DNA from: Deltaproteobacteria bacterium
Lineage (GTDB): Bacteria; Desulfobacterota; Dissulfuribacteria; Dissulfuribacterales; QOAL01
Assembly (NCBI GenBank): GCA_026995935.1
Contig: JALWNK010000019.1
Location: 1 to 64,000, forward strand
Direction: 5' to 3'
Length of the DNA: 64,000 nt
How positions within the stretch are numbered: position 1 is the first letter of the stretch; every line of letters starts with the position of its first letter. This document shows, piece by piece, positions 16,437 through 22,725 of the stretch. Made by a program: the position numbers and the translations under genes. Under the pieces are notes generated by a model, which was given only the letters and a program-made list of their open reading frames with translations, was not told the DNA's origin and searched no databases.

Positions 16437-16961
16437 TTACTTCCTTAGATATTTTCTACAGGACAGTTCAAAAAGCCTTATGATCTCCTGTCTTTTGTGG
16501 CAAAGGCTTGTCATGAGAGACTCAAATCTCTCGTATGCAGCCCTGTCCCTTGCCTCAAACCTGTCAAAGACCTCATCACAAAAGTACCAAGTGCACCGGT
16601 AGGACCTGTAGCATCTTTTGAGGGTACAGCCCTCTTTGCCCAGAAACTGGCAAGGAGAGGTATCCTGCGCTGAAAAATCAAAGCTTGGAATATGATGTCC
16701 CATGGCTGCAAGTATTATAAGGTCCTCAAAGTCTGGGAAACCGTGACGATTGACACAACAGGGATGATCACACTCTTTGCATATGGACTCCGTATATTCT
16801 ACAAAATATGGTTCGAGGGCCTTGTACGTCTCGTTAAGGCCCTTTGAAAGAGAGGCTATGCGCTGGGCCATCTCCTTATCATCCAGCATGAGCTTTTCAA
16901 TAAAACTAATGGCATCTTGCAGGGAACATTGGTTTCCAAAAACCACCTCTGGGAAATCCAT
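16437..16961 (-). CDS. YkgJ-like zinc/iron-chelating cysteine-cluster protein
   Basis: A 174-residue soluble protein. A first cysteine group SICKECDHPCC is followed about 45 residues later by PCQFLGKEGCTLKRCYRSYRCTWYFC. This spacing is typical of the YkgJ (UPF0153) cysteine-cluster family, thought to bind Zn or an Fe-S cluster. The N-terminal helix region and a C-terminal helix (EIIRLFELSCRKYLRK) flank the core. It is followed immediately by the hydroxylase gene and lies 169 bases after the CarS-like gene. A maturation or metal-supply role for the di-iron enzyme is a speculative reading of the pairing. Confidence 0.75.
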   Translation of the reverse strand: MDFPEVVFGNQCSLQDAISFIEKLMLDDKEMAQRIASLSKGLNETYKALEPYFVEYTESICKECDHPCCVNRHGFPDFEDLIILAAMGHHIPSFDFSAQDTSPCQFLGKEGCTLKRCYRSYRCTWYFCDEVFDRFEARDRAAYERFESLMTSLCHKRQEIIRLFELSCRKYLRK

Positions 16962-17130
16962 CTTGGGAGGTATCCTTTCAGAAGTGACCGTCTTTTAAGA
17001 CCGGCCTTGGCCTTTAACCTATGTCACTCCTAAAAGGGAGTATGGCAGAAAAGTCTTGAAAAATCCAGGTGTCAGAATACCAGGCACACAATTCAAAGGC
17101 GCATTTCACACGCTTTTTGGGAAACAGGAA

Positions 17131-17718
17131 TCAACCTGCCTGACCCTTTAGCCCAACCGCGTAAAGCAAAAGGTTTATCGCAAAGTGGATGACAACCCCG
17201 GCAACAAAGATGGCCACTCCATCCTGAAACGTTGGCACATAGAAAAAGAGCATAAATAACATGCAGCCTATTACAGAGTCTGCCTGGTCCACGAATTTGA
17301 AAAGATTGCCAACAAACCCGGACCTGTTACGGCCTGGAGGGATTCCAATGCGCCTTTTGACAAAACTGTTCGGTAGTTCAAAAAGTACGTAACCAAGACC
17401 CCACAGGCATCCATAAATCCATTCTTCAAGGGGGGAAAAGCGCCCAAAGTCAAAAAGAGAAAGGCCGTGGGCCCAGTCAAAGGCTCTATCCAGAAACCCG
17501 AAAAACCACATCCAGAAACCCGTCAGAAAGATCATTCCAAGAAAACCCTTCCACGTCTTGTTATCGCCAAAGAGCCTGCGCCCGTCCCTATATACGGCCC
17601 CTCCATCCATTGGCCTCTTAAGCCAGGTAAAGACAGGTAGCTTAACCAGGATCATGTTACAGACTCCGGCAAGGATCACTGGAAGGAGCGTGTATGTAAT
17701 ACGCACCATGTAATTCAT
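17131..17718 (-). CDS. CarS-like CDP-archaeol synthase family membrane protein
   Basis: A 195-residue polytopic protein. The block MDGGAVYRDGRRLFGDNKTWKGFLGMIFLTGF is the recognisable core of the CarS (DUF46) family: G.R.LG.NKTWRG in archaea. PPGRNRSGFVGNLFKFVDQADSVIGC follows, with the conserved DQ.DS.G metal/CTP-binding segment. The archaeal enzyme transfers CMP from CTP to unsaturated archaetidic acid. Bacterial homologues exist, and their lipid substrates are mostly untested. The gene overlaps the decarboxylase stop by 4 bases (ATGA) and is last in the tight operon. It could substitute for CdsA or work on an isoprenoid lipid. Confidence 0.82.
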   Translation of the reverse strand: MNYMVRITYTLLPVILAGVCNMILVKLPVFTWLKRPMDGGAVYRDGRRLFGDNKTWKGFLGMIFLTGFWMWFFGFLDRAFDWAHGLSLFDFGRFSPLEEWIYGCLWGLGYVLFELPNSFVKRRIGIPPGRNRSGFVGNLFKFVDQADSVIGCMLFMLFFYVPTFQDGVAIFVAGVVIHFAINLLLYAVGLKGQAG

Positions 17719-18638
17719 GCCCGCCTCCTTTTACCTATCCTGGAGCCGTACCTCACAAGGGTCTCAATGCCCTTACTGGAATAGTGCATTATATCCTGGT
17801 CCAGTTCCACCATTCCCTGCTCAAAAATGAGGATAATGGTGGAGCCTCCCATCTCAAAGTAGCCCTTCTCCTGGCCCCTTGAAAAGCACCCGCCTTCCCT
17901 TAAATGCTGGTGAATCCTGCCAACGGCCATTGCTCCTATGTCAACATGGATCACCCTGCCGAAGTTGGCTGTTTCAAGCACAACATATTCCCTGTCATTA
18001 CCCTGAAGAATTTTCAGATTGTGCATCAAGGCAAGTGGGCTTACCGAATGAAGCCTCCCCTGCACGTGAACAACCCGCCCGTGACATCCTGAGTCTATGT
18101 AACAAAACCTGTGATAGTCCATGGGGGCAAGGCGTATCTTAACGCAGGTGCCATCTGTCCAATCTCCCTGTGGCAGGCTTCCGCCAAGGAGCTCTTCTAA
18201 AGTAAAGGAGCTCCCCTTAACAGACATCACAAGATCCTGGTCTACCCTGCATGCCTCGAGACGTCCGTCTGAGGCAGATACAAGCACATCAGGCTCATGT
18301 CTTACAGGCCTTGCTTCAGGCCGAAGCCTCCTTTTAAAAAAGTCATTGAAGCTCTCATAGGATTCTACAGGCCTTTCGAGCTGGCTGGTGTCTATACCAT
18401 AGCTTTCTATAAAGGGGCGTATCTTTGCCCTGCTTGAAGGCCTGTTTTGTAACCAGCCGTAGAGTCTGGAAAATATCTTTCTGCTAAGAAATATCCTGGC
18501 AACCAGCCTTCCGGGAAATGTCCCATAAACCAGGCGCATAAAACCTTCCTCAAAGACCTCTTCCCTTTGAAGGCATGCCTTTTCCCTGTTATAGACATGT
18601 ATAGTGCAATCGCTTCTGATGAAACCCTGGACCTTCAC
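17715..18638 (-). CDS. psd: Phosphatidylserine (or archaetidylserine) decarboxylase proenzyme
   Basis: A pyruvoyl-dependent decarboxylase converting a phospholipid serine headgroup to ethanolamine. The ~307-residue protein has YNREKA...EEGFMRLVYG at the N-terminus and SYESFNDFFKRRLRPEARPV, both typical of the full-length bacterial type. MDYHRFCYIDSG and LHSVSPLAL come next. The self-cleavage site is at YFEMGGSTIILIFEQG, where the GST serine becomes the pyruvoyl group. The start is 14 bases after the CDP-alcohol transferase stop, with GATATAGGGTG upstream. Whether the substrate is a diacyl or isoprenoid ether lipid cannot be told from sequence. Confidence 0.92.
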   Translation of the reverse strand: MKVQGFIRSDCTIHVYNREKACLQREEVFEEGFMRLVYGTFPGRLVARIFLSRKIFSRLYGWLQNRPSSRAKIRPFIESYGIDTSQLERPVESYESFNDFFKRRLRPEARPVRHEPDVLVSASDGRLEACRVDQDLVMSVKGSSFTLEELLGGSLPQGDWTDGTCVKIRLAPMDYHRFCYIDSGCHGRVVHVQGRLHSVSPLALMHNLKILQGNDREYVVLETANFGRVIHVDIGAMAVGRIHQHLREGGCFSRGQEKGYFEMGGSTIILIFEQGMVELDQDIMHYSSKGIETLVRYGSRIGKRRRA

Positions 18639-18652
18639 CCTATATCTCTCCT

Positions 18653-19282
18653 TTAGTTAAAGGCCCGTAAAAGCCAAAAGGAAATGACAAGGAGACCCAG
18701 CACGGAAAAAAACAGATAAAATACGCCACCTGGTTTCTTTATGGGTATTTTCAATACAAAAAAGAACCCCAGGGCCAACATGCAGACACGCACGAGCAGG
18801 CTTGAAACCGAGCCAGGAAGCGCAGTGCCAATGGTCATTACGATAGGAATAAAAAGGCTTGAATAGGTAACGGGAAGGCCCATGTAGTGGGTAAACGGCC
18901 CCTGGCTTTCCCTTTGGAGCAGGTTAAAGTAGGCAAGACGAATCACCGCGCAGGAACAATAGAATATAAACAAGAGGTAGTCCGGCCACGAGTTGAATCC
19001 CCAGTGTAGAAGAAGCACCACAGGAACCGCCCCAAAGTTGACCGCATCCACAGTCGAGTCGATGTACAGGCCAAAGACTGATTCCTCTTCAGTTGTCTCA
19101 AGCCGCCTTGCCACAAAACCGTCAAAGAGATCGCAAAGCCCTGCCATTACAAAACAGGCCATGGCAAGATTCAGCCTGTGGTTAAAAGAGAGCATACATG
19201 CTGAAAGAGCGCTGATCAGCCCAAGCATGGTTACCAGCAGTGGCAGGTTGTAGATTCCAACCAGATATTTCATGAATACCAT
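18653..19282 (-). CDS. pssA: CDP-alcohol phosphatidyltransferase, serine-type (PssA-like)
   Basis: An integral-membrane transferase making phosphatidyl- (or archaetidyl-) serine from a CDP-lipid and serine. The motif is present as DLFDGFVARRL...VFGLYIDSTVDAVNFG, and GAVP after it matches the serine-type subgroup. The spacing between AR and the following G is 11 residues, versus about 8 in the standard motif DGx2ARx8Gx3Dx3D. This is a three-residue insertion (ETTEEES region). About six to seven membrane segments can be seen in 209 residues. It sits between the UbiA and decarboxylase genes, so enzyme and next-step enzyme are adjacent. Confidence 0.85.
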   Translation of the reverse strand: MVFMKYLVGIYNLPLLVTMLGLISALSACMLSFNHRLNLAMACFVMAGLCDLFDGFVARRLETTEEESVFGLYIDSTVDAVNFGAVPVVLLLHWGFNSWPDYLLFIFYCSCAVIRLAYFNLLQRESQGPFTHYMGLPVTYSSLFIPIVMTIGTALPGSVSSLLVRVCMLALGFFFVLKIPIKKPGGVFYLFFSVLGLLVISFWLLRAFN

Positions 19283-19283
19283 C

Positions 19284-20141
19284 CTAACTCCCCGTTAGGG
19301 CCGAAGCCACCCCCTGCACGATTATGGTAGCCATTGGCACCATAAAGAACAGGAATCCCGACACGTAGAGCCTCCTGGCAACACTCCTTGCAGGATTTTT
19401 CAGAAGGGCCAAAAAAATCCTGGCAATCACCAATGACATGATGGCAAGCGCTATGAGAAAGAGAATGCCTAAACCCCCTTCCAACCAGGCCAGATAACCG
19501 GTGACTAAGGAGCAGAGATAAAAGAGAGCACCCAGAACTGCACAGGGCCTTGGCCCAAGATGGCTGTAAAACGTGATCGAGCTCGCCTGCCCTGTCGTGT
19601 TTGATTCGGAAACACTATGTCCGTAGTCATGCCCCACAACAGCACTCCAAATAAAAATCGAAAGTAAGATCACAGAAATAGACGGCCTCTTGCCGCCAAG
19701 AAGGCAGGCATAGACTGGCACCAATGGAAAAACCATGTTCACCAGCAAGGGTTGCCAGGCAACAATCCCCCTTCTCACCCGGTAGTAGACAAAATAAAAG
19801 AGGGCCCCAAGGAGCAAAAACATGAATACCACAGGCGACGGATTAAAGACGAGCATGACGAGAAAAAAGAACGCACTCCAGGCCTTAAGGTGCCCAGGCT
19901 CGATCCTTCCTGACACAAGCCCCCTTTCTGGACTGGTTACTGCGTCAACCTCAATATCAGACAGGTCGTCAACCATACGAAGTACAAGCAGGGCCATGAA
20001 AGTGGTGGCAAGACCCCGGAGCCAATCCGAAACATCCAGGCGTACCAGGACGGCCGGCGCTCCAAACAGCACAAGGGAAAGCGGCACCGCAACCCAAATG
20101 GGGAACCTCTCCCGGATAAAGGCGGAAAGTCCGCTACGCAT
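19284..20141 (-). CDS. UbiA-family prenyltransferase
   Basis: A polytopic intramembrane prenyltransferase of 285 residues. The first Asp-rich motif is RMVDDLSDIEVDAVTSPERGLVSGRI, a D-for-N variant of NDxxDxxxD followed by the common RP.PSG-like segment. The second motif region is VVGHDYGHSVSESNTTG. Eight to nine hydrophobic segments are visible. UbiA proteins join polyprenyl chains to aromatic acceptors or, in archaea, to geranylgeranylglyceryl phosphate (DGGGP synthase). Lipid-headgroup genes directly downstream and HMG-CoA reductase upstream favour a glycerolipid or quinone-like acceptor. It starts 8 bases inside the PEP-synthase-like gene. Confidence 0.85.
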   Translation of the reverse strand: MRSGLSAFIRERFPIWVAVPLSLVLFGAPAVLVRLDVSDWLRGLATTFMALLVLRMVDDLSDIEVDAVTSPERGLVSGRIEPGHLKAWSAFFFLVMLVFNPSPVVFMFLLLGALFYFVYYRVRRGIVAWQPLLVNMVFPLVPVYACLLGGKRPSISVILLSIFIWSAVVGHDYGHSVSESNTTGQASSITFYSHLGPRPCAVLGALFYLCSLVTGYLAWLEGGLGILFLIALAIMSLVIARIFLALLKNPARSVARRLYVSGFLFFMVPMATIIVQGVASALTGS

Positions 20142-22725
20142 GGCCCTTCACCCCCTGGCCTTTTCCATCCAGGTGGCGGGATGAAAAGAGAGTCACCGTT
20201 CCGGAAGTTCCGTCTATCTCCACATCCTGGCCATCACGAAGTATGGAACAAGCGCCCTCAAGACCTACAACCGCCGGTATGCCGAATTCCCGTGCCACTA
20301 TGGAGCCGTGCGAAAGCATACCACCCCTTTCCAAGACAAGTCCGCCTGCCAGAAAAAAGAGCGGGGTCCAGCCCGGATCCGTTGTCCTTGCCACCATGAT
20401 TTCGCCACGCCGAAGCTCATGGCCCATTGACGGGTCAAGGACCACCCTTACCCTTCCCCTTGCCTTGCCGTGGGAAACTCCAAGCCCCCTGAGGGAAGCG
20501 GCATCAGAGTGCTTCTGAACAGAAACTTCCGGTTTCCAATATTCGGCCCAATCTGTAAGGAAGAATTCCGGGGGCTCATACTTTTCACTCTTCTTAATGG
20601 CTCTTTTCCTGAGAGCCACCAGTTCGGGTATGAGCTCAGGAAACTGGAATTTGCCATCCACCAAGTCGCGCAACTCGGAAAGGTGCAGATAGAATATCTC
20701 CTCTTGCTCGGCCAGATGGCCCCTTTCCACAAGATGGCTTGCAAGGAGAAGGCATGTCCGCCTGATCTCACCAAAGAGCATACTCTGGAGAAGCCTTCCC
20801 CGCTCCCGAAGCTGCATGGCCTTGCGGGCAGAAGACAACACCCTTTTTAGAACCAAACGTTTCCAAAAGGGAAGGGCCTTGATTTCTGGGGGAAGGTCAG
20901 AATCTGGCCCGCTCCTATTCCCCTTGACCTGGCAGGATGAGTCTGGAGATGGCCTCTTTGAAAGCATGTAGCCCCTGACCAGGTCCCAGAACAGGTCGTG
21001 GCGTTCCTCAAAGGTGGGATAGACCAGCATGCAGTCATGGTAGCAGCGCCCTCCAAATTCCTGCATAAAGCCTTCCAGGGCCTTTTGCTCACTGGGGCCA
21101 AGACTGCCTTCCAGCTCCTGGTATCTCCTATCCTTTAGGAGCCGTGCAAGCTCGCTATCCCCCTTAATCATCTGGGCCATATTCCATATGTATCTTACAG
21201 GTTCAGTGCTCTTTACCTCCACCCCTTCCATAAGGGCTGCAAGCATCTGCCCGGTCTCACCTTTAACCCAGCGCTCCACCAGCAGCTCCAGCAGGCCGGT
21301 TCCAACCATGACCTTGAGATCTGCAAGCACACATGCCTGCCACCGCTGGTCCACAAACCTGAAAATGTCATCCAGTACACCAAGACACCCCTTTGGAGAA
21401 GGATCGTCAGAAGCCTCTTTGCGCCACAGGGCCTTCCTCCTGGAAAAGGCAGGTTCCGCCTGGTCCATTCTTCTACCAGAAACGGCAAGGCAGCGGAAGA
21501 AACGAGGCCAGAAAAGGGTTGCATCCGCCCACTTTCGAAACGTTCCCCCTGATGCATGCCCCAATCCACCGTGCCCCAGGCTCACCGTGGTCTTTTGGCC
21601 TATGTAGGTATCAAGGAACCTGGCAAGCCACTTGCCTATGGGAAAGAGATACATCACCCGGTACCAGTTGTTCAGGTTGTAGTATATACGTCCGCAGTGT
21701 ATCCCATTCAGGCACTCAACCACGTTTCCCAATCTGGCAAGCCTGGCATCGCTCCAGCCAAAAAGCCTAAGGGCGCATCTCATGTATGCTGTATAGAAGG
21801 CATCCACTGCCGACCATGCAAGAGGGGCAAGTGGCCTTGGGAAGTTCTCGGCCATGTTGGCATTGGTCCACGCAACGCTGTGGCTTCCGCAAATGCCGGT
21901 CACCGGCCTAGACTGAAGGATGTACAGCTCATCTTTGGTGCAGCACCACTCCATATCCACCGGTTGGGAAAACATCCTTTCTGCCCCAAGGGCCAGGTCA
22001 CGCAACCGGATGAGATGGGGGACCAGAGTGGTTGGCACACCTTCTGGAACCGTTTTTGAACTTCTGCCAAAACGGATACGTTCAGGCACGACCTTTCCAG
22101 ACACCAGCTTTTCCCCAAGGCCGCTGACCCATTCCACCACCAGGTGATCAGAGGACCTGTTCAGGGGATCAACGGTAAAGATCACGCCTGAAAATTCCGG
22201 CTGGATCTGCTCCTGAATGATGACTCCCATGGTGGGCACCTGTCTGGAGCTCCTTTTTTCAAGATAGGCAGACACTGGAGAGGCAAACCGGCTTGCCCAG
22301 CACCTCTTTATGGCCTGGGACAGGTCACTTTTGCAAACATCAAGCACTGTCTGAAACTGCCCTGCCATGGAAAATTCTGCGCCATCCTCTGCACATGAAG
22401 AGGATCGAACCGCAAACCTCTTTCCCGCAGATGAATCTTTCATTGCCTGGGAAATCGCTTCCTGTACCCCTTTGGGCAACGTGCCTTTAATGACGTCTTC
22501 GGTAGTGATTTCTTTCCCTTCAGGGACGAAGCCGTTTTCCCTGCAAAATATCTCAAAGGCCCTTTCCAGGACCACCCATCCACATGGCACAGGCAAGCCT
22601 GCCTCCATCATGGCCGCCAGCCTTTGGGCCTTTGATCCCACCTGTTCCAGAGGTTGACTGCATGCATCCCGCAGGTTTATCACCAAAGGAGCAGGCCTTG
22701 ATCTTCCAAACTTGATGAGGTCCAT
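20134..22725 (-). CDS. PEP-synthase/rifampin-phosphotransferase-like dikinase
   Basis: An 863-residue ATP-dependent dikinase-type protein. The N-terminus is an ATP-grasp domain (QVGSKAQRLAAMMEAGLPVPCGWVV, FAVRSSSCAEDGAEFSMAGQFQTVL, PEFSGVIFTVDPLN, VDMEWC). The C-terminus is the swivelling phosphohistidine domain (RTTDPGWTPLFFLAGGLVLERGGMLSHGSIVAREFGIPAVVG). The PEP/pyruvate TIM-barrel of true PpsA is missing; a ~450-residue helical middle replaces it, as in rifampin phosphotransferases. It should phosphorylate an alcohol or small molecule using ATP and a phospho-His intermediate. It starts in a TAATG overlap with the HMGR fusion. The substrate is unknown, and a prenol or lipid intermediate would fit the operon. 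Confidence 0.85.
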   Translation of the reverse strand: MDLIKFGRSRPAPLVINLRDACSQPLEQVGSKAQRLAAMMEAGLPVPCGWVVLERAFEIFCRENGFVPEGKEITTEDVIKGTLPKGVQEAISQAMKDSSAGKRFAVRSSSCAEDGAEFSMAGQFQTVLDVCKSDLSQAIKRCWASRFASPVSAYLEKRSSRQVPTMGVIIQEQIQPEFSGVIFTVDPLNRSSDHLVVEWVSGLGEKLVSGKVVPERIRFGRSSKTVPEGVPTTLVPHLIRLRDLALGAERMFSQPVDMEWCCTKDELYILQSRPVTGICGSHSVAWTNANMAENFPRPLAPLAWSAVDAFYTAYMRCALRLFGWSDARLARLGNVVECLNGIHCGRIYYNLNNWYRVMYLFPIGKWLARFLDTYIGQKTTVSLGHGGLGHASGGTFRKWADATLFWPRFFRCLAVSGRRMDQAEPAFSRRKALWRKEASDDPSPKGCLGVLDDIFRFVDQRWQACVLADLKVMVGTGLLELLVERWVKGETGQMLAALMEGVEVKSTEPVRYIWNMAQMIKGDSELARLLKDRRYQELEGSLGPSEQKALEGFMQEFGGRCYHDCMLVYPTFEERHDLFWDLVRGYMLSKRPSPDSSCQVKGNRSGPDSDLPPEIKALPFWKRLVLKRVLSSARKAMQLRERGRLLQSMLFGEIRRTCLLLASHLVERGHLAEQEEIFYLHLSELRDLVDGKFQFPELIPELVALRKRAIKKSEKYEPPEFFLTDWAEYWKPEVSVQKHSDAASLRGLGVSHGKARGRVRVVLDPSMGHELRRGEIMVARTTDPGWTPLFFLAGGLVLERGGMLSHGSIVAREFGIPAVVGLEGACSILRDGQDVEIDGTSGTVTLFSSRHLDGKGQGVKGHA

